A stretch of 64,000 bases of DNA from Cronobacter dublinensis subsp. dublinensis LMG 23823 (GTDB lineage Bacteria > Pseudomonadota > Gammaproteobacteria > Enterobacterales > Enterobacteriaceae), in NCBI RefSeq assembly GCF_001277235.1, contig NZ_CP012266.1, forward strand, positions 992,001 to 1,056,000, read 5' to 3'. The notes under the pieces were generated by a model. The model ran no database searches, was not told where the DNA came from, and saw nothing but the letters and a program-made list of their open reading frames with translations. The first letter of the stretch is position 1. Each line of letters starts with the position of its first letter. Below are positions 52,624 through 61,611 of the stretch, piece by piece. A program made the position numbers and the translations under genes.

Positions 52624-53325
52624 ATGGCGAAAAAAGGGATAGCGATGGTAACGACGCTGGCATTAACGGCGCTGGCAGGCGTCTGGCTGTATGACTATTT
52701 GCCTGCCTGGTATAACCCGTTCGCGCCGCTGTCGCCGCTCGATCCGCCGACGATGGTGACGCGCTACAAACTGCGCCAGATGGCGAACGATCCGCAGGCG
52801 TGCCTGGCGCTGCTCGACGAAGCCCGCAAGCGGGACATGATCCAGTATCGCGTCCAGACCTCAACCCAGGGCAACTGCCCGCTCGACTCGCCGGTGCGGG
52901 TGCAAAGCTTCGGTGAGGTAAAACTCAGCAGCTCGTTTCTCGCAAGCTGCCCGCTGGCGCTCAGTAGCGCCATGTATGTACAGCAACAGGCGAAACCCAT
53001 CGGCGCGGCGATGGTGGGCAGCCCACTGGTACGCATCGACCACTATGGCAGCTACGCCTGCCGCAATATCTATCATCGCGCCAACGCGCGCTTAAGCGAA
53101 CACGCGACGGCGGACGCGCTGGATGTCAGCGCGTTTCGTTTCGCCAACGGCCAGCAGATAAGCGTGCTGAAAGGCTGGAAGGAGAGCGGACCGCGCGGCG
53201 AGACGCTGCGCGCGCTGTTTGGCCAGAGCTGCCTTTACTTCGGCAACGCGCTCGGGCCGGACTATAACGCGGCGCACGCCAACCATTTCCACTTCGGCAT
53301 GCGCGGTTTCGGGATCTGCCGCTAA
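52624..53325 (+). CDS. Extensin-family protein (periplasmic, anchored)
   Basis: 233 residues. N-terminal signal anchor (~7–24), then the extensin-like C-terminal domain: 'YACRNIYHRANARLSEHATADALDVSAFRF' with His/Asp metal-type residues and 'HANHFHFGMRGFGICR' at the end. The domain is related to D-Ala-D-Ala metallopeptidases, so a peptidoglycan role is likely. Not present at this place in E. coli. Confidence 0.82.
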   Translation: MAKKGIAMVTTLALTALAGVWLYDYLPAWYNPFAPLSPLDPPTMVTRYKLRQMANDPQACLALLDEARKRDMIQYRVQTSTQGNCPLDSPVRVQSFGEVKLSSSFLASCPLALSSAMYVQQQAKPIGAAMVGSPLVRIDHYGSYACRNIYHRANARLSEHATADALDVSAFRFANGQQISVLKGWKESGPRGETLRALFGQSCLYFGNALGPDYNAAHANHFHFGMRGFGICR

Positions 53326-53493
53326 GGATAATCGTCGGCGAATACGGCCCGGTGGTGTGATAAATGTCACAAATGATTTTATATTAATAATAAGCGTCCA
53401 AAATATTACAGGCCGCACTGATGGGCATTTCTCCCTGGACGCATCCTGATACTCTTACTCTTCATCGACTTACAGAAAGCAGATAGCGCGCGT

Positions 53494-54696
53494 ATGGAAT
53501 CCTGGAAGGTTAATCTTATCTCCGTCTGGTTTGGCTGTTTCTTCACCGGCCTTGCTATCAGCCAAATCCTTCCGTTTTTGCCGCTCTATGTCGCCGAGCT
53601 CGGCGTGCAGTCGCATGAGGCGCTGTCGCTCTGGTCCGGGCTGACATTCAGCGTCACCTTTCTGGTATCGGCGTTTGTCTCGCCGCTCTGGGGCAGCCTT
53701 GCCGACCGTAAGGGCCGCAAGCTGATGCTGCTGCGCGCCTCGCTCGGCATGGCGGTGGCGATTCTGCTGCAGGCCTTCGCGACCAGCGTCTGGCAGCTCT
53801 TCGCGCTGCGCGCGTTGATGGGGCTTACCTCAGGGTATATTCCGAACGCGATGGCGCTGGTGGCGTCTCAGGTGCCGCGCGATCGCAGCGGCTGGGCGCT
53901 CAGTACGCTCTCCACCGCGCAGATAAGCGGCGTCATTTTAGGCCCGCTGATGGGCGGCTTCCTGGCCGACAGCGTCGGGCTGCGTCCGGTCTTTCTGATA
54001 ACCGCGCTGTTGCTGATGATAAGTTTCGCGGTAACGCTGTTCCTGATTAAAGAGGGCGCGCGCCCCAGGCTTTCAAAGCGCGAACAGCTCAGCGGCAAAG
54101 CCGTGTTCGCCACGCTGCCGGCCCCGTGGCTGGTGGTGAGCCTGTTTATCACCACCATGGTTATCCAGCTCTCCAACGGCTCCGTCAGCCCGATACTCGC
54201 GCTCTTTATTAAAGAACTGACGCCGGACAGCAGCAATATCGCCTTCTTAAGCGGGATGATCGCGGCGGTGCCTGGCGTCTCGGCGCTTCTCAGCGCGCCG
54301 CGTCTCGGGCGGTTAGGCGACCGTATCGGTACCGCGCGGGTGCTGATGGCAACCCTTGTCATCGCGGTCGTGCTGTTTTTCGCGATGTCGTTCGTCACCT
54401 CGCCCTTGCAGCTCGCGGTGCTGCGGTTTCTGCTCGGCTTCGCCGACGGCGCCATGTTCCCGGCCGTGCAGACGCTGCTGGTGAAGTACTCCTCCGATAA
54501 CGTGACCGGGCGGATTTTCGGCTACAACCAGTCGTTTATGTACCTCGGCAACGTGCTGGGGCCGCTGATGGGGGCCGGGATTTCCGCCGCGGCAGGCTAC
54601 CGCTGGGTCTTTATCGCCACGGCAATCGTGCTGGTGCTGAACGTCTGGCAGTTCGCTGCGGCGTTAAGACGTAACGCAAAGGCCGCGAATAATTAA
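53494..54696 (+). CDS. MFS multidrug efflux transporter, MdtG-like
   Basis: 400 residues, 12 helices. 'GSLADRKGRKLMLLRASLGM' is the MFS motif A, 'LRALMGLTSGYIPNAMALVASQVPRDRSGWALSTLSTAQISGVILGPLMGG' follows E. coli MdtG closely. It would export drugs such as fosfomycin or deoxycholate. Lineage-specific placement before iraP. Confidence 0.85.
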   Translation: MESWKVNLISVWFGCFFTGLAISQILPFLPLYVAELGVQSHEALSLWSGLTFSVTFLVSAFVSPLWGSLADRKGRKLMLLRASLGMAVAILLQAFATSVWQLFALRALMGLTSGYIPNAMALVASQVPRDRSGWALSTLSTAQISGVILGPLMGGFLADSVGLRPVFLITALLLMISFAVTLFLIKEGARPRLSKREQLSGKAVFATLPAPWLVVSLFITTMVIQLSNGSVSPILALFIKELTPDSSNIAFLSGMIAAVPGVSALLSAPRLGRLGDRIGTARVLMATLVIAVVLFFAMSFVTSPLQLAVLRFLLGFADGAMFPAVQTLLVKYSSDNVTGRIFGYNQSFMYLGNVLGPLMGAGISAAAGYRWVFIATAIVLVLNVWQFAAALRRNAKAANN

Positions 54697-54926
54697 AACC
54701 GCCCTCGCGGCCAATTAATGGCTTGCGGCACACCACGGCGAATAGCGCGCTGATAATCGCTTTCTTATGCCCCTGTCTTATTTCTGTAAGTAAAACGTTT
54801 CGCTCAGATGGATTTTTTGTGGCACCGCACAAAACCGGTGCGACATTAAAAAAAGCCGTTGCGATCACTAGGCAACCCCGATGGCTAATGATAACTTCAC
54901 AGCAACAATTTCACGGGAAGACAGTT

Positions 54927-55187
54927 ATGAAAAACCTTATAGCTGAACTGCTGCTCAAGCTTGCAGAAAAGGAAGAAGAGTCCAAAGAGTTAGTGGCGCA
55001 GGTCGAGGCCCTGGAGATTGTCGTCACCGCCTTGCTGCGTCATCTGGATAGCGAAACGCAACAGACGCTTATCGCAAGCGTGGAAGGGGCGCTCGAAGGG
55101 GTGGAGCCGGAAAGCCATATTCCGCAGCGCGATACCGAGCTGCTCCTGCAATACGTAAAAAAGCTGCTGCGGCACCCCAGAACCTGA
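54927..55187 (+). CDS. iraP: Anti-adaptor protein IraP
   Basis: 86 residues, same length as E. coli IraP. Coiled-coil N-terminus ('MKNLIAELLLKLAEKEEESKELVAQVEALEIVVTALLRHL'). It binds RssB and stabilises RpoS on phosphate starvation. Start at ATG 54927. Confidence 0.93.
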   Translation: MKNLIAELLLKLAEKEEESKELVAQVEALEIVVTALLRHLDSETQQTLIASVEGALEGVEPESHIPQRDTELLLQYVKKLLRHPRT

Positions 55188-55890
55188 GCGCATAACGGGC
55201 GAGCCGCGTTATTTTTCTGTCACAGAATAACAGTATGCTAATACGCGCTTTTATTTGCTGGCTTCTTCGTGAGGCGGATTATTCTCACGCTCTGAATCAA
55301 AGAATAGCTGGCAGTGTTACGGTTATTTTAAGCAGCGGCTGGTCCGTGCGGAGCTTAATGCTTAAGAGGTAACCGCGGCTCCACGATAATAGCTTTTACG
55401 TATTGCGCCAGTGCTAATTGCAAAGGTGCTTCCCCCACGCTTTAAAATATATTCTCGCTGTTGTCATAAGTTTATTGTCTGACTGATAAGCGTGCCGATA
55501 AAAATAACCGGCTGCGCTTTTTCTGTATTCTCTTTATATCGCTGGTAGGCGCCACAGTGCGTGAGCTCAGGTCACCGCTGACGGGCGTCTTTGCGTCAGG
55601 TTAAAAAGGCATCAGCGCACGGATGAAGACAGTAAACTCCTTGATTGTCCATGAGAGAAAAGCCGGATTGCGGCTTTCATTAGTGAAAATTACCGAGCGG
55701 CATCACATTAATTCCCGCCATGTGGGGTTATAGCGCGAGGTGAAGCGTTTTTTCTGTTTTATAACCTGCATCACAAAACCCAACCTCATAGCAATTTTAT
55801 CCATATCTTCGCCGTTTCCCGCCTGACGTCTCTGCGGCGTTACCACTACCGTTATGAGGATGGCTGATTGCCTTTAACGGGAGAAATAAG
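55188..55890. other. Long noncoding region between iraP and araE
   Basis: About 700 bp. It replaces phoA-psiF-dgcC found here in E. coli. Two hairpins are visible: ctgacg/cgtcag near 55577–55599 and aaagccg/cggcttt near 55659–55677. No coding frame is convincing. The 3' part holds the araE promoter. Confidence 0.5.
55789..55805 (+). promoter_or_regulatory. AraC half-site upstream of araE
   Basis: tagcaattttatccata differs by one base from the araI1-type half-site TAGCATTTTTATCCATA. It ends 85 bp before the araE ATG. A CRP-like half (tcaca, 55771–55775) lies just upstream. Suggests arabinose induction. Confidence 0.65.
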
Positions 55891-57309
55891 ATGTCCTCGG
55901 TAAGTGAATTCTCGCCTGCTGCCAGCGCTCAGGAACGTAAAGCGCGCCGCATGAATCTGTTTGTTTCTTTTTCTGCCGCCGTCGCGGGCCTGCTGTTTGG
56001 TCTGGATATCGGCGTTATCGCCGGGGCGCTGCCCTTTATCACCGATCATTTCAGCTTAAGCAGTCGCGCTCAGGAATGGGTGGTGAGCAGCATGATGCTC
56101 GGCGCGGCGCTGGGCGCGCTGTTTAACGGCTGGCTCTCGTCGCGGCTCGGGCGTAAGTACAGCCTGCTGGCGGGCGCGGTGCTGTTTATTCTCGGTTCGC
56201 TCGGATCCGCGTTTGCGCATTCGCTGGAAATCCTGCTCGCGGCCCGCGTGCTTTTGGGCGTCGCGGTCGGGATCGCCTCCTATACCGCGCCGCTCTATCT
56301 TTCAGAGATGGCGTCTGAAAAAGTGCGCGGCAAAATGATAAGCCTGTATCAGCTGATGGTGACGCTCGGCATTCTGCTGGCGTTTTTGTCTGATACCGCG
56401 CTTAGCTACAGCGGCAACTGGCGCGCCATGCTCGGCGTGCTGGCGCTGCCCGCCGTGATCCTGCTGGTGATGGTGGTGTTTTTGCCAAACAGCCCGCGGT
56501 GGCTTGCGGCCAAAGGGATGCATATTGAGGCGGAAAACGTGCTGCGGATGCTGCGCGACACCTCGGAAAAAGCGCGCGAGGAGCTTAATGAAATTCGCGA
56601 AAGCCTGAAGGTGAAGCAGGGCGGCTGGGCGCTGTTTACCGCCAACCGCAACGTGCGCCGCGCCGTGTTTCTCGGCATGCTGTTGCAGGCGATGCAGCAG
56701 TTCACCGGCATGAATATCATCATGTATTACTCGCCGAAAATCTTCCAGATGGCGGGGTTCGCCAGCACTGAACAGCAGATGATCGCAACGGTCGTGGTAG
56801 GGCTGACCTTTATGCTCGCGACGTTTATCGCGGTGTTTACCGTTGATAAAGCCGGGCGTAAACCGGCGCTGAAAATCGGCTTTAGCGTGATGGCGCTTGG
56901 CACGCTGGTGCTCGGCTACTGCCTGATGCAGGTCGATCGCGGACAGATCTCTACCGGCATCTCCTGGCTTTCCGTTGGCATGACCATGATGTGTATCGCG
57001 GGTTACGCCATGAGCGCCGCGCCGGTGGTCTGGATTTTGTGCTCGGAAATCCAGCCGCTGAAATGCCGCGACTTCGGCGTCACCTGTTCCACCACCACCA
57101 ACTGGGTGTCGAACATGATTATCGGAGCCACCTTCCTGACGCTTATTGACCATATCGGCGCGGCGGGGACGTTCTGGCTTTACACGGCGTTGAACCTGGC
57201 GTTTGTCGGCGTCACGTTCTGGCTTATCCCGGAGACCAAAAACGTCACGCTCGAACATATCGAGAAGAACCTGATGTCGGGCAAGAAGCTGCGCGATATC
57301 GGGCAGTGA
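55891..57309 (+). CDS. araE: Arabinose–proton symporter AraE
   Basis: 472 residues, equal in length to E. coli AraE and nearly identical over most of the chain ('AAVAGLLFGLDIGVIAGALPFITDHF', 'QQFTGMNIIMYYSPKIF', 'PETKNVTLEHIEKNLM'). MFS sugar porter, 12 helices, motifs GRK and PESPR-like 'PNSPRWL'. Placed between iraP and proC, far from its usual E. coli site. AraC half-site upstream; bidirectional terminator downstream. Confidence 0.94.
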   Translation: MSSVSEFSPAASAQERKARRMNLFVSFSAAVAGLLFGLDIGVIAGALPFITDHFSLSSRAQEWVVSSMMLGAALGALFNGWLSSRLGRKYSLLAGAVLFILGSLGSAFAHSLEILLAARVLLGVAVGIASYTAPLYLSEMASEKVRGKMISLYQLMVTLGILLAFLSDTALSYSGNWRAMLGVLALPAVILLVMVVFLPNSPRWLAAKGMHIEAENVLRMLRDTSEKAREELNEIRESLKVKQGGWALFTANRNVRRAVFLGMLLQAMQQFTGMNIIMYYSPKIFQMAGFASTEQQMIATVVVGLTFMLATFIAVFTVDKAGRKPALKIGFSVMALGTLVLGYCLMQVDRGQISTGISWLSVGMTMMCIAGYAMSAAPVVWILCSEIQPLKCRDFGVTCSTTTNWVSNMIIGATFLTLIDHIGAAGTFWLYTALNLAFVGVTFWLIPETKNVTLEHIEKNLMSGKKLRDIGQ

Positions 57310-57317
57310 ACCAGCAA

Positions 57318-57346
57318 AAAGGGCTACCGGTGGTAGCCCTTTCGTT
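57318..57346. terminator. Bidirectional terminator of araE and proC
   Basis: An 11-bp perfect stem (aaagggctacc / ggtagcccttt) with a ggt loop; T-rich on one side, A run on the other. Confidence 0.85.
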
Positions 57347-58156
57347 TTAGCCCTTACTGAGCTTTTCCGATTTCACCATGCACTGGGCCATCGCTTCAAT
57401 GACCGCAGCGCGCATGCCGCGCTCCTCCAGCACCCGCACCGCTTCGATGGTCGTGCCGCCTGGCGAGCAGACCATATCTTTCAGCTCGCCCGGATGTTTG
57501 CCGGTTTCCAGCACCATTTTCGCCGAGCCCATCACCGCCTGGGCGGCGAATTTATACGCCTGCGCGCGCGGCATACCGCCAAGTACGGCCGCGTCGGCCA
57601 TTGCTTCGATAAACATGAAGACATATGCCGGGGCCGAGCCGCTCACGCCCACCACAGGATGGATCAGATATTCCGCTACCACTTCCGCTTCGCCGAAGCT
57701 TCGGAATATCGCGAGCACATTCTGAATGTCTTCGTCGCTGGCGAGCGCGTTCGGTGTGATGGAGGTCATCCCGGCACCCACTAATGAAGGCGTGTTTGGC
57801 ATGGTGCGCACGATTTTGCGATCGTGTCCCAGCACGGTGGCGAGCTGATCGAGCGTAATACCGGCAGCGATGGAGACGACCAGCGAATCTTTGTTCAGGC
57901 TGGAGGCGATATCGCTCATGACTTTCAGCATGATATTGGGCTTCACTGCCCCAAACACGATATCGGCCGCCTGCGCCACTTCCTGCGCGCTGGCGACTGT
58001 GTTCACGCCATATTCTTCTTTCAGCGCAGCCCGGCTCTCTTCAGATGGCGTATACACAAACACGCTTTCCGCCTGTGCCTGGCCGCTTGCCAGCAGGCCG
58101 CCGAGGATAGCCTTGCCCATGTTGCCGCAACCGATAAAGCCAATTTTCTTTTCCAC
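57347..58156 (-). CDS. proC: Pyrroline-5-carboxylate reductase
   Basis: 269 residues, as in E. coli. Start is GTG 58156 (EKKIGFIGCGNMGKAILGG follows) with GGAG seven bases upstream. Rossmann motif GxGxMG at the N-terminus; 'SVAAGITLDQLATVLG' and 'GVSGSAPAYVFMFIEAMADAAV' are family motifs. Last step of proline synthesis. Confidence 0.95.
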   Translation of the reverse strand: MEKKIGFIGCGNMGKAILGGLLASGQAQAESVFVYTPSEESRAALKEEYGVNTVASAQEVAQAADIVFGAVKPNIMLKVMSDIASSLNKDSLVVSIAAGITLDQLATVLGHDRKIVRTMPNTPSLVGAGMTSITPNALASDEDIQNVLAIFRSFGEAEVVAEYLIHPVVGVSGSAPAYVFMFIEAMADAAVLGGMPRAQAYKFAAQAVMGSAKMVLETGKHPGELKDMVCSPGGTTIEAVRVLEERGMRAAVIEAMAQCMVKSEKLSKG

Positions 58157-58268
58157 AGCATCACTCCGTTTTATCGCGTCCAGATTCACAAGAGGTATAG
58201 CTTAACGCGCTTTCAGGCAATACGTTAAGGCTTCGGCTACGCTTATCCTGAATCCAGGGAGGTGTGTG

Positions 58269-58784
58269 ATGGCGAAATCTGTCTGTGACGAACGCGCCAG
58301 CCGTGAGGTGCCGGTGCGCGAACATATGCACGCCCAGCGCGTCGAGTGGCGTATCCAGCAGGGCGGTAACTGGCTGCTGTTCGCGATAGTGCTTATCGCG
58401 CTGCTCGGCGGCTTTTCCGACGGCTGGCTGAGTGAAACGTCGGCCACCAATCGCGAAAAAAGCCTGACTATCGAATACCAGCGCTTTCTGCGCGCCGAAA
58501 GCGATGAGCCGTTTGCGCTGCGTATTCAGGGGCCGAAAAACCAGCCGGTGACGCTGACCTTCAGCGGCGATTTCCCCGACAACCTGACGCTGCAAACCCT
58601 ACAGCCACAGCCGCTTATTACTCATACCGGCCAGCACACGCTGACGCTCACCTTTGCGCCGACGCCCGATGGCGCGCACGCCGTCTGGATGGTGACGCAG
58701 CCGCAGTCGGCGGGGCGCTTAACCTCTGCCGTGACGCTTCAGGGCGCGTCGCCGGTGCATCTCACCCAGTGGGTTTATCCGTAG
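58269..58784 (+). CDS. Single-helix membrane protein of unknown function
   Basis: 171 residues from the ATG at 58269 (ggagg six bases upstream). Charged N-terminus, one membrane helix at ~36–54 ('NWLLFAIVLIALLGGF'), then a ~110-residue periplasmic beta-rich domain ('FALRIQGPKNQPVTLTFSGDFPDNLTL'). No family recognised. 9 nt before the DUF421 gene, so probably functions with it. Confidence 0.7.
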   Translation: MAKSVCDERASREVPVREHMHAQRVEWRIQQGGNWLLFAIVLIALLGGFSDGWLSETSATNREKSLTIEYQRFLRAESDEPFALRIQGPKNQPVTLTFSGDFPDNLTLQTLQPQPLITHTGQHTLTLTFAPTPDGAHAVWMVTQPQSAGRLTSAVTLQGASPVHLTQWVYP

Positions 58785-58793
58785 GAGAACAAC

Positions 58794-59249
58794 ATGGACA
58801 GCGTATTACGCGCCGCAGGCATGTATTTTTTACTGCTGGTGGTGCTGAAAATCGCCGGTCGCCGCACGCTGATGGAGATGAATTCCTTTGATTTCGTGCT
58901 GCTGCTTATTATCAGCGAGGCGACACAGCAGGCGCTGCTGGGCAACGATTTTTCCTTTACCGGCGCGGCCATCACCATCATTACGCTGATTGTGCTGGAT
59001 ATCCTGCTGAGTTATCTGAAGAATGCGTTTCCGCGTCTCGATCTGCTGCTTGACGGCTCGCCCCTGATCCTGGTGGAACATGGCCGGCTGCTCACCGCAC
59101 GTATGAAGAAAGCGGGGATTTCCCGTGACGATATTTTAAGTTCCGCCCGCACCAGCCAGGGGATCGAGCGGCTGGAGGAGATAAAATTCGCCATCCTTGA
59201 GAAAAATGGCAAAATCTCCATTATTCCCGCCGACAATCAGGAGTCGTAA
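58794..59249 (+). CDS. DUF421 (YetF-like) membrane protein
   Basis: 151 residues, short for the family (often ~220). Three N-terminal helices, with 'LKIAGRRTLMEMNSFDFVLLLIISEATQQALLG' being the conserved DUF421 block. The soluble tail 'LIEHGRLL…MKKAGISRDDILSSAR' is also typical. YetF-type proteins support envelope or spore functions; role unknown. Stop overlaps yaiI start (TAATG). Confidence 0.82.
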   Translation: MDSVLRAAGMYFLLLVVLKIAGRRTLMEMNSFDFVLLLIISEATQQALLGNDFSFTGAAITIITLIVLDILLSYLKNAFPRLDLLLDGSPLILVEHGRLLTARMKKAGISRDDILSSARTSQGIERLEEIKFAILEKNGKISIIPADNQES

Positions 59250-59704
59250 TGCCAGTCTGGGTGGATGCCGATGCGTGTCCGAAAGTGATTAAAGAAGTGC
59301 TGTTCCGCGCCGCCGAGCGCACCGAAACCCCGGTGATTCTGGTGGCGAACCAGCCCCTGCGCGTGCCGCCGTCGCGGTTTATCCGCGCCCGCCAGGTACC
59401 TGCGGGCTTCGACGTAGCGGATAACGAAATTGTGCGCTGCTGCGAGCCGGGCGATTTAGTGGTGACGGCGGATATTCCGCTGGCGGCTGAAGTGATAGCG
59501 AAAGGGGCGGTGGCGCTGAACCCGCGCGGCGAGCGCTACAGCGAAGCCACGATTCGCGAGCGCCTGACGATGCGCGATTTTATGGATACGCTGCGCGCCA
59601 GCGGCATCCAGACCGGCGGCCCGGATGCCCTGAGCCAGCGCGATCGCCAGCAGTTCGCCGCTGAGCTCGACAAATGGCTCAGCGGCCAGAAGCGGCAGGC
59701 TTAA
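59249..59704 (+). CDS. yaiI: YaiI (DUF188/UPF0178) protein
   Basis: 151 residues. 'WVDADACPKVIKEVLFRAAERTETPVILVANQ' with Asp pairs and 'DLVVTADIPLAAEVIAKGAVALNPRGERY' give the PIN-like DUF188 fold. Possible nuclease; function unknown. Co-translated with the DUF421 gene. Confidence 0.92.
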   Translation: MPVWVDADACPKVIKEVLFRAAERTETPVILVANQPLRVPPSRFIRARQVPAGFDVADNEIVRCCEPGDLVVTADIPLAAEVIAKGAVALNPRGERYSEATIRERLTMRDFMDTLRASGIQTGGPDALSQRDRQQFAAELDKWLSGQKRQA

Positions 59705-60483
59705 ACCCAGTTATCGTCGTCGCCGCCAAAATCGTCGCCGCCGAAGTCATCGCCGGCGAAGTCGTTATTCCAGTCATCTTCGCCGCTCGCCGGGACGTAG
59801 TCGTTGCCGTTGTCCTGCTGTAAGCCAGCGTCCTGATTCAGGAACTGGCTGTCATCCGCCTGGTTGTAATCCTCGACAGCATTGACCGGGCTCGCGTCGG
59901 CCGCCTGCGCCGGTTCATTGATGATGTTGACGATTTCTTCCGGCTGGTGGTGGCTGAACATACTGGTCAGCATATTGCCGAGCACCACGCCGCCCGCGAC
60001 GCCTGCCGCGGTCTGCAGGGCGCCCGCCATAAAGCCGCCGCCGCGCGGCGCGTTCGCGTTGTTATAATACTGCCCCTGAGCCGCCTGCGGCGCATAACCA
60101 GAAGGCGGCGCGCTCTGATACTGCTGCGCGCCGGGGATAGGGTCTGAGCCGCGCAGGCTTGCCTGCGGACGCGGCGCTTGCGGTTCGTTTTTGTTGCCGC
60201 CGAACAGTCCGGCCAGGAAGCCGCCGCTGCTCTGCTGATGGCTGGCGGAGTGTTTTAGTTGCTCCACTTCCGCTTCCAGCGACTGGAGGCGAGCATTAAG
60301 CTGCTTCATGGCCGCTTCCTGGATAAGAATAGTTTGCGCCATGTAATACGCCGCGCCGGGTTGCGTGCGCATATGCTGCTCGATCCAGCGCTCGGCGTCG
60401 GCATCGCGCGGCGCGCTGTTTTCGCTGGCGGCTTTGAGTCGGTCAAAAAGCCCGTCAATCAGACGTTGCTCTTCAGATTGCAT
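59701..60483 (-). CDS. DUF2076 protein with Gly/Asp-rich tail
   Basis: 260 residues. N-terminus 'MQSEEQRLIDGLFDRLKAA' and coiled coil at ~58–80 are the DUF2076 hallmark. A Pro/Gln/Gly-rich middle has a hydrophobic stretch at ~150–170 ('GALQTAAGVAGGVVLGNML'). The tail repeats GGDDF. It is probably periplasmic or membrane associated; function unknown. Convergent with yaiI, overlap 4 nt. Confidence 0.8.
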   Translation of the reverse strand: MQSEEQRLIDGLFDRLKAASENSAPRDADAERWIEQHMRTQPGAAYYMAQTILIQEAAMKQLNARLQSLEAEVEQLKHSASHQQSSGGFLAGLFGGNKNEPQAPRPQASLRGSDPIPGAQQYQSAPPSGYAPQAAQGQYYNNANAPRGGGFMAGALQTAAGVAGGVVLGNMLTSMFSHHQPEEIVNIINEPAQAADASPVNAVEDYNQADDSQFLNQDAGLQQDNGNDYVPASGEDDWNNDFAGDDFGGDDFGGDDDNWV

Positions 60484-60658
60484 GATTCATCCCTCTGTCA
60501 TTGATGGCGTTAATAGTAAGTCTGGAGAAAAATCCACACTTGTAAATGTCCGGCGCGTAAAGGAAATAAGAAATATGTAACCGGGTGCGGCTAAGGGCGG
60601 GGTTGTGTTCGACATCCGCTTTCAAGTAAGGTGGGCGCGTTTTGCGTATTCTCGCAAG

Positions 60659-60676
60659 TGGTAGCGCTGGTTTACA
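60659..60676 (+). promoter_or_regulatory. Weak TyrR-box candidate
   Basis: tggtagcgctggtttaca keeps TG…TTTACA of the TyrR consensus. It lies ~60 bp upstream of a strong box. Confidence 0.35.
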
Positions 60677-60733
60677 CTTTGCTTTTGGCAGAACGGTTAT
60701 CCTGCGCGGGATCACGCGCAATATCAGCACTTT

Positions 60734-60751
60734 TGTAAGTTTAAATTTACG
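60734..60751 (+). promoter_or_regulatory. TyrR box upstream of aroL
   Basis: tgtaagtttaaatttacg fits TGTAAA-N6-TTTACA with two mismatches at the outer positions. E. coli aroL is repressed by TyrR. Confidence 0.7.
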
Positions 60752-60761
60752 CCTGTCCTGT

Positions 60762-60779
60762 GTACTAGTTTATTGTTAA
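60762..60779 (+). promoter_or_regulatory. TrpR operator-like sequence before aroL
   Basis: gtactagtttattgttaa begins with the perfect trp-operator half-site GTACTAGTT; the right half is weak. E. coli aroL has a TrpR operator at this place. Confidence 0.5.
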
Positions 60780-60842
60780 ACTCATGGCTTACGGCCTGCG
60801 TTCTAACCCTTTCGCACTAGCGAAAGGTGAGGTAATCCATCC

Positions 60843-61367
60843 ATGAATCAACCCATTTATTTAATCGGCGCACGCGGCTGCGGCAAAACCACGACTGGCG
60901 AGGCGCTGGCTCGCGCGCTGGGGTACGGCTTTGCCGATACCGACCGCTGGCTGTTCGAGCAGACGCAAATGACCGTCGCCGAGGTGGTGGAGAAAGAGGG
61001 CTGGCCGGGCTTTCGTGACCGTGAAAGCGAGGCGTTGCAGGCGGTCACCCTACCTGCGACGGTCGTGGCGACCGGCGGCGGCATGGTGCTGCGCGACGGG
61101 AACCGCGAGTTTATGCGCCAGCACGGCGTGGTGATTTATCTGAATGTCCCTGTGGCGGTGCTGGCGCAGCGCCTTGAGGCGTTCCCGGAAGAAGGGCAGC
61201 GCCCGACGCTGACCGGCAAGCCAGTGACCGAAGAGATCGCGGAAGTGCTCGCGGTGCGCGACGCGCTCTATCGCGCCTGCGCGCATCATGTTATTGACGC
61301 TGCCGATACCCCGGCAAGCGTTGTCTCGCGCATTATCGCGGCGCTGCAACCGGCGCATGCCAGCTAA
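60843..61367 (+). CDS. aroL: Shikimate kinase II
   Basis: 174 residues. Walker A GARGCGKTT at residues 9–17; shikimate-binding Asp/Arg ('DTDRWLFEQ', 'GFRDRESEAL') and 'VVATGGGMVLR'. It phosphorylates shikimate in aromatic amino acid synthesis. TyrR/TrpR sites upstream; yaiA and aroM follow as in E. coli. Confidence 0.95.
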   Translation: MNQPIYLIGARGCGKTTTGEALARALGYGFADTDRWLFEQTQMTVAEVVEKEGWPGFRDRESEALQAVTLPATVVATGGGMVLRDGNREFMRQHGVVIYLNVPVAVLAQRLEAFPEEGQRPTLTGKPVTEEIAEVLAVRDALYRACAHHVIDAADTPASVVSRIIAALQPAHAS

Positions 61368-61419
61368 GTGCCGGGATTGTCTATACTTACAGCTCGTCCA
61401 CGATCATTAAGGAAGAGCT

Positions 61420-61611
61420 ATGCCGAGCAGACCCCCCTATCCGCGCGAGGCGCGCGTGGTTCCCGTTGAAAAAGGCGTGCCGGGTAAAACCGTCACCAGC
61501 TATCAGCTGCGCGCCGATCACCCGGAGCCCGATTCGCTTATCAGCGAGCACCCCACCGAGCAGGAAGCGCTGGACGCCAAGCGCCGTTACGAAGATCCGG
61601 ATAAATCCTGA
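61420..61611 (+). CDS. yaiA: YaiA
   Basis: 63 residues, hydrophilic. 'MPSRPPYPREARVVPVEKG' and a C-terminal helix 'TEQEALDAKRRYEDPDKS'. ggaag ribosome site. TyrR-regulon member in E. coli; function unknown. Confidence 0.92.
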   Translation: MPSRPPYPREARVVPVEKGVPGKTVTSYQLRADHPEPDSLISEHPTEQEALDAKRRYEDPDKS

